A stretch of DNA of 24,036 nucleotides, taken from Physocladia obscura. Taxonomy: Eukaryota; Chytridiomycota; Chytridiomycetes; Chytridiales; Chytriomycetaceae. The notes under the pieces were generated by a model. That model was not told the origin of the DNA. It saw only the letters and a list, made by a program, of their open reading frames with translations, and ran no database searches. A program made the position numbers and the translations under genes. The stretch is from assembly GCA_027596945.1 (NCBI GenBank), contig JADGJH010000236.1:1-24036 (forward strand), given 5' to 3'. Of the stretch, positions 9,398-21,468 are shown in pieces. Within the stretch, counting starts at the first letter, position 1; each line of letters opens with the position of its first letter.

Positions 9398-11105
9398 ATG
9401 TCACCAACCGCAACTCAACGCGAACCGCAAAAACAGCAAGCCGCTCTTCGAATGCGCATTCCAAATGCGAACTCCAACTCTCTCGATGCAAATGCAAATG
9501 TGAATGCAAATACAGCGATCGAATCGGACGGCACAATCAATGACAAAAAACATTCTGACAGTAAGGAAGTTTGGTGGGTTAATGGTGCTTTCGTTATCGC
9601 CGCCCATTGTGCCGCTGTGGCAACGCTGGTCTTTGTATCCCCCACTTGGCAAACCGTCGCTTTGACTGCCTCAACAATTGTCGCTGGCGAGTTTGGGTAA
9701 ATTTCCGCTACCATGTGACGTTATCGTCTTTGGATTTTCCTCAATTTTTCCTCACTGAACTGAGTCTCCTTCACTTTATCATAGTATCACAATGGGATAC
9801 CACCGCCTTTGGTCCCACGGCGCATTCAGCGCGACACCGTTATTGCGCGTTATTCTTGCATGGATGGGAACACTGGGGTTTCAAGGTTCAATTCGATGGT
9901 GGGTTCTTCGCCACAGATTGCATCATCGATACACGGACGATTTGGTGCACGATCCGTACTCAGCAGCACGTGGATTCTGGTTCAGTCATATGGGCTGGAT
10001 TTTCGAAAAACCGATCTATACGCGCATGTCGTTTATTGATACATCTGATTTGTCGGCTGATTGGGGTAACTTTTTGGAGGAAAATATAATAACTTTGATT
10101 CGTTGTTTTGGAAGTTAATTATTGTCTTCATTTATTATTATTTTTTGTTTAGTTGTGAGATTCCAACATAAATATTTCGTTCCAATTGCACTTACTACCT
10201 GTTTCGTACTGCCGCCTGCCATCGGTGCACTTTGGGGAGACTCGTGGGCTGCATTTTTATATGCTGGTGTTTGCGCCCGTATTGCGATATGGCATCTAAC
10301 TTTTTGTATCAACAGGTTTTATTTCCTCTTTCCTTTTTCTATTTCTTTTTATAAATTATATCTTATTTTATTCATGTATCTAATTCTTTGTTGTGTTTTT
10401 ATATATTCTGTAATCTAGTTTCGCTCATTGGCTTGGAGACCAACATTTCTCCGAAAGGACTACTGCACGCGGTGGATTTCTTCTTGCAGTTCTGACTCAA
10501 GGCGAAGGATACCACAATTATGTAATACTTCCCGCGCAGTCACATCAAAGAAATACGCGATGTTACCAACTTCTTTATTTCACGAAATTACAACTTTCTC
10601 GACCACCTTCAAAAATAACACAAAACCAACACAGCATCACGAATTTCCCCGAGATTACCGCAACGGCCCACACCCTCTCGACTGGGATCCCACAAAATGG
10701 CTAATATCTCTTGCATCCCACTTCGGCCTCGCTTATAATCTCCACACCCAAACACCAAACGAAATCGCCAAAGCACGCGTCGCCACAACAATCGCGCGGG
10801 CCCAAAAGTACGCGCGCACACTTGACTGGGGTCCCGCACCTGCATCCCTACCGACCGTTTCTTCGCTCTCGGACGTTGGTCGCTTTGTGGGACACGCCGC
10901 GTGGATTGTTGTTGATGAGTTTGTTGTTGATGTGAAGCGGTTTTTGGACGAACACGCGCATCCTGGTGGTAACGCAGTTGTGCAGGCATGGTTGGGGAAA
11001 CGGGATGGTGGGAAAGGTTTTTATGGGGTTTTGAATAGACATACTGATAGTGCAAAACGAATGGTTGAGATGATGAGAGTGGCAAAGTTGGAGTTGGAAG
11101 AATAA
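9398..11105 (+). CDS. OLE1: Delta-9 (stearoyl-CoA) fatty-acid desaturase with C-terminal cytochrome b5 domain
   Basis: ER-membrane diiron enzyme that introduces the delta-9 double bond into palmitoyl/stearoyl-CoA. Exons are 9398-9696, 9785-10065, 10153-10315, 10419-10521 and 10635-11105, with introns of 88, 87, 103 and 113 bases, giving 438 residues. All three histidine boxes are present: HRLWSH (106-111), HRLHH (143-147) and HNYHH (280-284), the last formed only after splicing exons 4 and 5. The auxiliary NSFAH (247-251) is present too. The C-terminal part matches the fused cytochrome b5 of yeast Ole1: VVDEFVVDVKRFLDE, then HPGG (391-394) and RH with His418 as the likely heme ligands. The N-terminal 55 residues are polar and Asn/Gln-rich. 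The ATG at 9398 is the only start in frame; the TTG 18 bases upstream is not used. The b5 motif reads EHAHPGG, two residues longer than the usual EHPGG, so ligand spacing may differ. The symbol is by architecture. Confidence 0.93.
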
Positions 11106-11704
11106 TTTCGAAATTCGTGCACCAGTAAGAAGATCAGAGCTTCTTTTTTTTTGGAGGGGGGGGGGAGCGAGGGAGAGGGGAGAAAATGTGCACAAAATAT
11201 GCAGAAAATGGCAGATACTTGTTTTGCAGAGAGATGAAACTTGCTCATATTGTGTTTTTTGGTCAATATTCATTTTTTGCTGTTCATCTTGCTTTTTTTT
11301 CATGATGTGATTTGGTTGTGACTCACTCTTTGCCCTGAAACTGATTCGTATCTTCGAGAATTACTAGTTGCAGAAGAACAAGAATGTGAAAACTCTTCCA
11401 ACAGTCAAATTCAATGGAACTGTAGCCAATTTGGAAACAACACTCTGGACAACTGCAGCTCCGGAAAGCACTTGCAATCAGTTCTAGTGCTGTTCAAATC
11501 AAAGCTGATGGAGTTAAAACCAGAAACTTTGTGGATTTCATTGTAGTTATTAAAAATTAGTGCTCATATTCATTTGGTGGTCAGTGGCTGTTTCGATTCT
11601 GGCTGTTTTATGCATATTAACTGTAATGCAAGACCACTTTGGCCAATTAAAGACAATGTTACGAGCACTCTGGCAGCGTATCACCTCTTCCGCCACGGAA
11701 AGTC
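11106..11704. other. 3' spacer with G-rich tract, otherwise no supported gene
   Basis: Holds the desaturase 3' UTR, the G-rich tract, and about 11341-11700 where several short plus-strand frames alternate. Fragments such as VKTLPTVKFNGTVANLETTLW near 11380-11450 and ADGVKTRNFVDFIVVIKN near 11503-11556 look protein-like but are broken by stops. They may be the 5' part of the relic that follows. Confidence 0.35.
11153..11181 (+). repeat. G-rich tract, possible quadruplex
   Basis: A run of ten G flanked by GG, GGG and GGGG blocks, about 50 bases after the desaturase stop codon and directly after a T run. It has the G blocks needed for a four-strand structure in the transcript. The rest of the window is AT-rich, so the tract stands out. 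Confidence 0.6.
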
Positions 11705-11734
11705 GTGAGAGTTTTCATTCAAAATCTCAAAGAG

Positions 11735-12536
11735 ATGAGGGTTTGGGCTGCCAGGAACGAAAAAGATTGGAATGATAAATTGAATAGGAATTATGTTGAG
11801 GTGTTTGGAGTTACTGATTGCAAGACAACAGTGGGTTTTGACAATCTTGTTGGTGACAACATTGATGAGTTGAAAGACATGAAAGGTCTGACTCTTGGTA
11901 TTGCTTTTCACATGATAATATTTTCTTTCAAGTATGTTGAACAAGCAACCTTCATGACAAATTCGACGACCTGATGAAAGAAACTAAAGCTTACTGTGCT
12001 AGCATTGAATCCGAAGGAGCCATATTCTTTGATAAATAGGACTTTAACCTCGCGAATCATGGATTGTATCACGAAGTGAGCAACTATCAAGTTTGGGCTC
12101 AGCATAAATCGGAGCCACAGTTGAAAGAGCGAGACGGATTTTTCGTTCCTAAGAAACATGAGGTTGCTGTCCATCAAAAAAGTCCAATTCACAGAAAATT
12201 ACTTAAACACTTTATTCAAGGATATCAGCGTGTGTTCTGTCCAAAAGATTGGTTTTTTAAAGCTGCGGATGGATCAGAAAAGACTTTGGATACACTGGAG
12301 GAATTTGCTTGGCTTAAAGGTAGGAGGCATATACAGGCCATAGTTCAAGAACTAAAATTTGTTTCAAAGATGTACCTTCGCTGGCACTCGTAAAGTTTGG
12401 TTTTGCGCCAACCATTTACCCAAACTCTCCGTTGTCGTTCCCACCAGAAAATTCCAGAGCCTTTGTTTTTAACAAACATGTTGATCATAAGCCAATGAAT
12501 GAATTGCCTCGTTTTCTTCAATTTCTTCTGGAATAA
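11735..12536 (+). pseudogene. Frame-broken coding relic of unknown family
   Basis: Three overlapping plus-strand frames read as one protein if two frameshifts and one stop are allowed. Frame one, about 11735-11950, has MRVWAARNEKDWNDKLNRNY and DNLVGDNIDEL. Frame two, 11953-12360, has HDKFDDLMKETKAYCASIE, is broken by TAG at 12037-12039, and continues LANHGLYHEVSNYQVWAQHK and FIQGYQRVFCPKDWFFKAAD. Frame three, 12369-12536, has DVPSLALVKFGFAPTIYPN and ends at TAA. Composition is coding-like throughout (mixed Trp, Tyr, Phe, Asp), unlike the flanking AT-rich DNA. I do not recognise the family; a mobile-element or effector-like protein is possible but unproven. The shifts are not at good splice sites, so I favour a pseudogene. 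Confidence 0.45.
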
Positions 12537-13199
12537 ATTTGAATTATGACCAGTACTTTTAATTTCTTGTGTTTAAGTTGCCTTGACAAATTCAAGTGAT
12601 TTTTTAAGAGATAATGCAGCCATAGATGCTTCTCAAGAGTTATAAAAATCTACTATAGTGGACTTTTCCGATTGGTGTTTGTGTGTTTCTAGAATCTCAT
12701 TGTTCACTGGTTTGAAACGTGACACTTATGTTCAATTCCTAACAGATGAAGCCCTTAAGAGGGTATCAGTTATCAAGGCTGATGTGCAATATATCAAGTT
12801 TAACGCTTTGTCAGCTATTTTGTATACTTTCAGCAGTTTACCTGTACCAGATGAAGTTGACCAAAGTGTCAGTGAAGAGGAAACGCTTATCACTGAAACT
12901 AGAACAAGGCCTTGCGCAGATCCTCAAAATTAAGTTACAATGAGAGTTCATCAGAAGCAACACCTTCTCCAACTAATTCAAGAAGCTTCAGATGCATCAA
13001 AATCCTCAGCATCTCCGGAAGCTTCAGCAAAACCTCCTAAGAAATCCGAAAAGCCAGCAATGGTCATTAAAATTTTGTTTATTTTTACATTTATTTCAAA
13101 ATTTCTTAGACATTTGTGACTGACATTTTTAAAATTTTTTCAACTCTGAATTTTCTTGTAAACGATTCACCAATTCTACAGTCAAAAACCAAATGATGA
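12537..13199. other. Spacer with weak open frames, no supported gene
   Basis: A plus-strand frame at 12658-12933 (about 91 codons, starts from GTG) reads KRDTYVQFLTDEALKRVSV and then an acidic Ser/Glu tail. The next 130 bases encode Ser/Ala/Pro/Lys-rich peptides in more than one frame. This may be further relic material. No ATG, domain or splice structure supports a gene. Confidence 0.35.
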
Positions 13200-15602
<2,403 letters not shown>

Positions 15603-15970
15603 TTCAAAACTGATTTTTGATTTTTGATTTTCTATAAAAAAAAAATTTTTTTCGTATTTTTTATTCAAAATTTTTTTGTGTTGGAGATGCCAACGGTTAG
15701 ACATCAAACTTGAGCTTTTTGAACCTTTGCCATGGCTTCCTGAACATTTAAATTAAAAAAAAAAAGAATAATCGCACACTTAAAATTTGATACTGTCTTG
15801 GCTAATATAAGACTGTTTCTTGGACCCACATGCCAAAAATTTTTCAAAAAAATCCACCAAACGACTATCATCCAACTTTTCCAAATCAGCTTTTGCTTGA
15901 ACAAATAATCAAGTTGAACATATTTTGAATACAGCAAAACACATTCGCGATATTTTGCAACACAATTATG
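15603..15970. other. AT-rich upstream region of the acyl-CoA synthetase
   Basis: Long A/T runs and no coding support. It should contain the synthetase promoter and 5' UTR. The open frames here translate to Lys/Asn/Phe-rich low-complexity sequence. Confidence 0.45.
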
Positions 15971-16110
15971 TAATTCAAAATTAAATTTTCGATACTGTTT
16001 GTAATTCAAAATAGAATTTTCAACACGGCATTAATTCAAAATTAAATTTTTCAGCACAATGTATAATTCGAAATTAATATTTCCACATAGTAATTCGAAA
16101 TTAATTTTTC
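15971..16110. repeat. Degenerate tandem repeat, 27-32 base period
   Basis: Five units begin with taattcaaaatt or taattcgaaatt, at 15971, 16002, 16032, 16064 and 16091. Each has a core close to taattcaaaattaaattttc followed by a variable spacer of 7-12 bases. The core is partly palindromic (aatt...aatt). Confidence 0.7.
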
Positions 16111-16297
16111 ATTACAAAACTTGTGAACCAAATGAAGAATGAATTTGAAATTCCAAAAAAATACAAGGTTGTACTTGGGGGAAATTGAAATAACAATAGA
16201 AAAGAAGTTCAAAATTTTTTTAAAGGTTTTCTGAGTTGAATAATTTCGTTTGCAACAAAACTTTATATTTAACAGATTTTCACAACATAACAAACAT

Positions 16298-16573
16298 TTA
16301 ACCGTGGATCGCTTGAGCAAATCCCAACTGGTTGTTTTGAATGTCAAAAACCGAGTAAGCAGCGCGGAGGAACACGTCTCCAAAAATGTAGACAGGGCCG
16401 TTGCCAGACAGCTGGCCAATCTGAGAAATGCCCGACGCGCAAGAGCCGCCCTGGTTCAGGACATATTCTGCGGGGTTGATTGAAATAGCAACAGAGCCAA
16501 GAGTAAACTGGATGACAGGGCCGGAGCTTGCGATGCCACCATTGCCGAAGCCACTAGAATTGTTGCCAAACTC
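16298..16573 (-). pseudogene. C-terminal fragment of a pepsin-family (A1) aspartic protease
   Basis: About 91 residues starting EFGNNSSGFGNGGIASSGP and ending at a TAA (16298-16300). IQFTLGSVAISINPAEYVL, then GGSCASGIS, then YIFGDVFLRAAYSVFDIQNN with LGFAQA are the signature C-terminal strands of A1 proteases (usual form: ILGDVFLRxYYTVFDxxNxxIGFA). Both catalytic Asp motifs (DTG and DSG) belong to the missing N-terminal two thirds. Upstream on the minus strand only A-rich, non-coding DNA is found and the frame closes at a TAG near 16629, so I see a truncated copy. A last exon with distant exons is the alternative, but nothing upstream to 17108 resembles the rest of the protease. Confidence 0.75.
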
Positions 16574-17108
16574 ATCTTGTTTTTGCCTTTTTTTTTCTTG
16601 GTGTTTCGATAAAATGCAAGTGACTATTTAATCTGTTTTTTTTTTGTGGGCGTGGCGTTGGTTTAAGAGATGTATGGCGGCTTGTGAACAAATGGAATTT
16701 TTTTCAATCTATACTTCATGAAAACCTACAAGCTTCACCATATGAGACTGTGTAAATGACGCAGTTTTCTGAAAATAAAATAAATCTAAATTCGAGATCT
16801 TGGCATTATTTTCGAATTCTGCGGGTGGTTATACAACAAGTGATAAACCGTTTGGAAAAATTGTATTTCGTGTCATGGGACTGACATGGGATTTCAGAAA
16901 ATAATTAATTACACATAAATGTGTATATATATAATGTCGAAACCAAAGTATAACAAAAAGTTCAACAAAAAGTTCAACAACAACAATGTCTGCTAAAGAA
17001 AATTATATTTCTGGCATAGCCCGTTTGGTGATGGCGCTGCAATAACGGGCAACTTGTTTTATGCTGCTTTCGCAGTTTGCTCTGATTATTACTTTCATTT
17101 TCTATTAT
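16574..17108. other. AT-rich spacer, nothing recognised
   Basis: Contains poly-A/T tracts and a short tandem aaagttcaacaa near 16956-16980. No part of a protease and no other gene is visible on either strand. Confidence 0.45.
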
Positions 17109-18704
17109 TTATTTAATGTCACAATGCTGCATACAACGAGAATCAGCTGTTAAAATTTCTATTATCTCTGTAAAACCTTCTTTCGACGCCTGCTTGAGTG
17201 CAAAGTTGTTATCTGAACTTGGATCCACCCGCAAATCAACCAACAACAGTTTTACGACCTCTGCGTACCCAAACATTGATGCCCGCTTGATGGCATAGTT
17301 AGAATCTGCAGCAGGGTCAACGCGCTTGTCAGATAATAACAATTTCACCACTTCCACGTGGTTATACATTGCGGCTCGCTTGATGGCATAGTCGAAATCT
17401 GCACTAGGATTCACGCGAGAATCCGTCAACAAAAGTCTCACGGTATTTTCGCACCCTTGCCTTGACGCCCACCTCACAGCAAAGTTATCTTCTGCGGCAG
17501 GATTCACGCGATGGTCGGCCATCAAAAATTTCACAACTTCAAGCTGTCCTCCTCTAGATGCCCACTTGATGGCAAAGTTGTCGTCTGCTGCAGGATTCAC
17601 GCGACGGTCAGCTAATAAGAGTTTTACAACTTCTGCATGGCCCTGCCTTGAAGCCCACTTGATTGCAAAGTTTTCGCCGGCTCCAGGATTCACGTGAGAA
17701 ACGGCCAATAAAAGTTGCACAATTTCCGACCTCCCTTGCCTTGACGCCCACTTTACAGCATAGTTGAAATCTCCGGCAGGATTCACACGTTCGTCGGCCA
17801 ATAAAATTTCGACCACCTCCGTGTGGCCCTCCCTGGATGCCCATTTAATCGCGTAGTTGAGATCCGCAGAAGGATTCACGCGATCATCAGCCAACAAAAG
17901 TCTGACAGCGTTGGCGTGCCCTTCCCTTGCAGCCCATTTGATGGCATAGTTTCTTTCACTTGCAGGATCGACGCTTGGATCTGCCAGTAAAATTGCCACA
18001 AGCTCATCGCGCCCGTATTTTGACGCAATTCCAATCAAATCGGCGTCACCCATTTCTGTGGGACCAAACTTCATCAAAAACGATCCAAGATCCACGGCAG
18101 AGATTTCCGAAACGCGTTCCGCGAAAGTGGAAAACGATTTTTCAGCATAGAAATTCGAATACTCTGCGCGCGCAATTCTCGCGAGATATCCGAGAGGAAT
18201 CCCATGAAGAAACACGTTACTCGACGCATTCGAATTTCCACACGCGAGAAGCAAATCGAGAGCCTCGACGCATCCGCATGCAGCAGCCAAAATCGAAATC
18301 GTCCCCGTCGTGTGACGCGACCAGTGCGGCGTGCGGCCAAGATGTTGCAACGCGGACTTTAGCTTTGCGAGAAAGTTTGTCGATTCGATTTCGGGCCAGT
18401 TCGCGAGCAAGTTTTTGTCGAGCACGAGGCTGGCAGACGCGTATGCGAACGGAAAGTGTTTGTGAATATCTGGCCATACTGAGTTGAGATTCTGGTCGCG
18501 CTGTTTCGCCCGCAATAGATGGTTGCTGACGAATGTTGTGTCGTTGAGTGCGTAATAAAACGCATGTGATATCAATAAAACGTCGATCAGTCGGCAATCG
18601 ATCGGTAAATATAGTATGATCTCTTGCTTTATCTCGACTGGAACATCTTCGAATCTCATTTGTTTTTCTGAACCAACAAACCCTGGAAATGCGAAGCATT
18701 CCAT
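17109..18704 (-). CDS. F-box-like / ankyrin-repeat protein, single exon
   Basis: A 531-residue intronless frame. Residues 18-60 (FEDVPVEIKQEIILYLPIDC onward) resemble an F-box, which in known proteins binds Skp1 and brings substrates to a ubiquitin ligase. An isolated ankyrin-like unit sits near 135-165. From about residue 219 a regular array follows: one unit at 219-250, then nine units starting at 251, 282, 313, 344, 375, 406, 437, 468 and 499. Eight have an exact 31-residue period, two shorter than the classical 33. The consensus is NYAIKWASRxGHxEVVxLLLADxRVNPAAD, close to the ankyrin helix pair. There is no signal peptide or membrane segment. The ATG at 18704 gives MECFAFPGFV; a second ATG at residue 16 (18659), preceded by gttggttcag, could be the real start if a 5' intron exists. 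Target and ligase role are inference. Confidence 0.85.
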   Translation of the reverse strand: MECFAFPGFVGSEKQMRFEDVPVEIKQEIILYLPIDCRLIDVLLISHAFYYALNDTTFVSNHLLRAKQRDQNLNSVWPDIHKHFPFAYASASLVLDKNLLANWPEIESTNFLAKLKSALQHLGRTPHWSRHTTGTISILAAACGCVEALDLLLACGNSNASSNVFLHGIPLGYLARIARAEYSNFYAEKSFSTFAERVSEISAVDLGSFLMKFGPTEMGDADLIGIASKYGRDELVAILLADPSVDPASERNYAIKWAAREGHANAVRLLLADDRVNPSADLNYAIKWASREGHTEVVEILLADERVNPAGDFNYAVKWASRQGRSEIVQLLLAVSHVNPGAGENFAIKWASRQGHAEVVKLLLADRRVNPAADDNFAIKWASRGGQLEVVKFLMADHRVNPAAEDNFAVRWASRQGCENTVRLLLTDSRVNPSADFDYAIKRAAMYNHVEVVKLLLSDKRVDPAADSNYAIKRASMFGYAEVVKLLLVDLRVDPSSDNNFALKQASKEGFTEIIEILTADSRCMQHCDIK

Positions 18705-20430
18705 TCAACAATTAACAGTAAAATATTATTTGCAGTGGAAAAAATTTGAGGTAAAACAGCAGAAAATATTTTGCCTTTCTTTACGTTGCTTGTTTTTTTT
18801 TTGGATAAAACAATCTTCATTGCCGCTTCCGACATATTATTCTAATTTGCCTAATTTTCATGATACAAAAATACTTACCCAATGATCTCAGTATGCTTGA
18901 ATTTCACATTTTTTGCAATGTCTTTAAACTGCTTTATGAATATAGTGAATAGCTAGAAAGATTATTATAGTCTAAACACTCCACATTGACATTGGACTAT
19001 TGTGAAGTGAAATCAACAAACTGTCAATGTTATTGTTCAATAGAAATGTGCACCTTGTTTCTAAAATTTTGTTAGCATATCACATTTTTTTTGAATCCAA
19101 GTACAAGATATCTTGCTCCACAAGTGCAAATGAAATCAATAGGTGGCAAAAAGTTCTCTCTCTTGTCTATCCGACTGATTTCCATCCAATAGATGCTTTA
19201 ATTAAAACAACTTGGGTTTTTTCTTCTTGGTATCGTTTTACATATTCTACAACAAAGTAGCTCAGCTAACAAGTTTTACTACAATAGTTAAACTTGTAAA
19301 ACTGAAGCTAAAAAACAAAAATTCCAAGCTGTTTAGTGAAGTAAATTGTGTAATAGTAGCTGGGAAACAAGGGTAAGTCTCTGGTAAGTCCTAGAAGAGT
19401 AGCTGTAATTCTGCTGGAAGCTGTAACAGCTTGAGTCAATTAATTCAATACTAGATATCTCAGAACTAAATGACAAGTGTTCAAGATAGAAGTAAGGGAT
19501 GTAGTTGGAGTAGAAGTTTAATACTTGATAAAGATTTTTGTTTTATTTAATAAGACCAATAATAAAGCGAAGAAAAGAGATGGTTTTAAGTAGTTTTTAG
19601 AATAGAAAGAAAAAGAATAGAAGACGTTTCAAAAGAAAAATGGTTTGAAAGCAGTTGGAAATATCACTTGAATTGTTTTTTAGTTCTTGAAAGTAATAGA
19701 AGGTTTCAGAAAATTCTGAGAAAATTCCAGAAAATTCTTGGAGAAAATTGGATTAGTGATTTAATTTACATCATTTAGCTATATTATAGAGCACTTTAAT
19801 GACTGGATGTTGGATGAAGCTTCAAAATTTTCGCCTGGTACTACAGGCTCTGCCACCAACATCTACACCTGATATTTCTCAATTTATGACACTTGAACAG
19901 CCAGATTTCATCATTCTGCCGCAAATGCCATTAATTTTTATTTTTTTAGCAGCAGCTTCTCTTAGCTATATCTTCCAAATGAATTAGAGTAGTAATGGTA
20001 CATCACAAAACTAAGTCTGTGACAAATCTGTGTATACACCTTGATGCTATTAAGCTCCCAGTGCTGTAATTGCTATCTGTGCTCACAGATCCAGTAGTTT
20101 TACATTCATCTGGGACATACAGAAACCAGGTAAGGACAGAGAGGAAATTTTGGCGAAGCAGTATTCGAGGGCTATGTATTTGACTTTGATTTAATGCTTT
20201 TAGTTTTTTATCATCAATGGATTTGTTTGAGTTGATGCTAAACTTGATTGATGAGTTTTCTGGCAACAAATTTGAGAGCACCAATTTGCCAGATACTGTT
20301 GCACCTTTTTTTTGTCTGTTATTTTCACTTTGAAATTTTTTATTTTTTTTTTCCCCTTTGCATTCAATTCGCAGAATCAAATAGGTCACGAAATGCCTGA
20401 AAAGTAAGAGTATAATAAATATATCAATAT
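18705..20430. other. Divergent promoter region between the two ankyrin genes, with weak relics
   Basis: About 1.7 kb, AT-rich. A minus-strand frame at 20003-20389 (128 codons from a GTG) reads GKLVLSNLLPENSSIKF and QSQIHSPRILLRQNFL without a known domain. A plus-strand frame at 19027-19260 (77 codons) has TSANEINRWQKVLSL. Neither has splice or family support. Bases about 19480-19620 are purine-rich and loosely match about 2194-2330. I would not call a gene. Confidence 0.4.
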
Positions 20431-21468
20431 ATGTGCAGAGGAATTAATCATCCCAATAGGAAAGCGTCTCCAATTGAAAGATGCCCACAAGAGCTAATCA
20501 GACACATTGTTCGTTTCCTACCAGTGAGTGCGTCAATCAATGATATCGGATATGCATCAATGTCAATATTTGGGCATTTGATATTCCGCGATATCGCTTT
20601 CGCTCGCGAACACTTCCGATTCCAATTCCGTCTTTGCGCCACGAATAGCACAGAAACGATATGGGAATTCATGGATCGAATCGGCGTCAAAGATAGTAAC
20701 TGGAAAGCTCTTCCCTTCAATTATCAGACCGGAATCTATGCAGAACTGTGCTGTGCTAATCGCCAGCCAAATCTCCCTTTGCTCACAAGCGAACCAGAAA
20801 ATGGTGTCATGTGGCACGGGCGCTGGCCCTCATCTGCTGCCAAAAGCTTCAAACAAATATGGCTGCTTCTGAATACTTCTGGCTTCAATCCAGGCGCTGG
20901 ACAAAACCGGGCGCTAATTTGGGCTAGTTATCGTGGGCATTTGCGTGTTGTGAAACTGCTGTTGACCTTGGAGTCTGTTAATCCACGTGACTGTGAAAAT
21001 TGTGCGATATTTTCTGCTGCACGAGAAGGACACGCAGATGTCGTCGCTTTGCTGTTGAAATATGTTGATCCACGCGTGGGATGGCAGGGAAAATATACAC
21101 CGCTTTTTGCAGCAATTTACAACAATAGACCTGAAGTGGTCAAGTTACTTTTAGGCGATGGCCGCGTGGACCCACGTTGGAATGAAGATTTCGCGATTGG
21201 AAAAGCATGCGAACTTGGCCATTTGGAAATTGTACGTATTTTGCTCCAAGATAAGAGAGTTGTTGCTGGTTTCAATGAGGTCCGCATTGCTTGTGTTAAT
21301 GCGCAATTTCATGTTGTGAAACTCCTTCTCATTGACGCGCGACGAGTTAAGCTTGAATCTGAGGAAGCTTTTGAGTTGCACAATTTATGTGGAAGCATCA
21401 GTCATATTCCAAAACTTCTATGGAAATCAGTCGCGATGAATGGGGGTACAGTCTGTAGTGACTTGTAG
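20431..21468 (+). CDS. F-box-like / ankyrin-repeat protein (second copy)
   Basis: A 345-residue intronless frame related in plan to the 531-residue neighbour. Residues 15-52 (IERCPQELIRHIVRFLPV) resemble an F-box, followed by a linker with Trp-rich segments. Ankyrin-like repeats run at about 158-310: NRALIWASYRGHLRVVKLLL, then NCAIFSAAREGHADVVALLL, then TPLFAAIYNNRPEVVKLLL, then DFAIGKACELGHLEIVRILL, and a worn last unit. It has fewer and more diverged units than its neighbour. An alternative first exon is attractive: ATG at about 20393 (MPEK), then GTAAGA and an acceptor in atatgtgcag, joining in frame to GINHPNRKAS. That would imply an intron of only about 35 bases. The shared F-box/ankyrin layout suggests paralogues transcribed divergently. 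Confidence 0.8.
   Translation: MCRGINHPNRKASPIERCPQELIRHIVRFLPVSASINDIGYASMSIFGHLIFRDIAFAREHFRFQFRLCATNSTETIWEFMDRIGVKDSNWKALPFNYQTGIYAELCCANRQPNLPLLTSEPENGVMWHGRWPSSAAKSFKQIWLLLNTSGFNPGAGQNRALIWASYRGHLRVVKLLLTLESVNPRDCENCAIFSAAREGHADVVALLLKYVDPRVGWQGKYTPLFAAIYNNRPEVVKLLLGDGRVDPRWNEDFAIGKACELGHLEIVRILLQDKRVVAGFNEVRIACVNAQFHVVKLLLIDARRVKLESEEAFELHNLCGSISHIPKLLWKSVAMNGGTVCSDL

Noticed and set aside
11021..11303. Minus-strand frames over the desaturase end (Pro/Ser/Leu-rich)
   Set aside because: They are antisense readings of the desaturase 3' end and the G-rich tract.
15603..15707. N-terminal extension of the acyl-CoA synthetase upstream of the ATG at 15602
   Set aside because: The extra residues are Lys/Asn/Phe low complexity from A/T runs; the paralogue also begins near this point.
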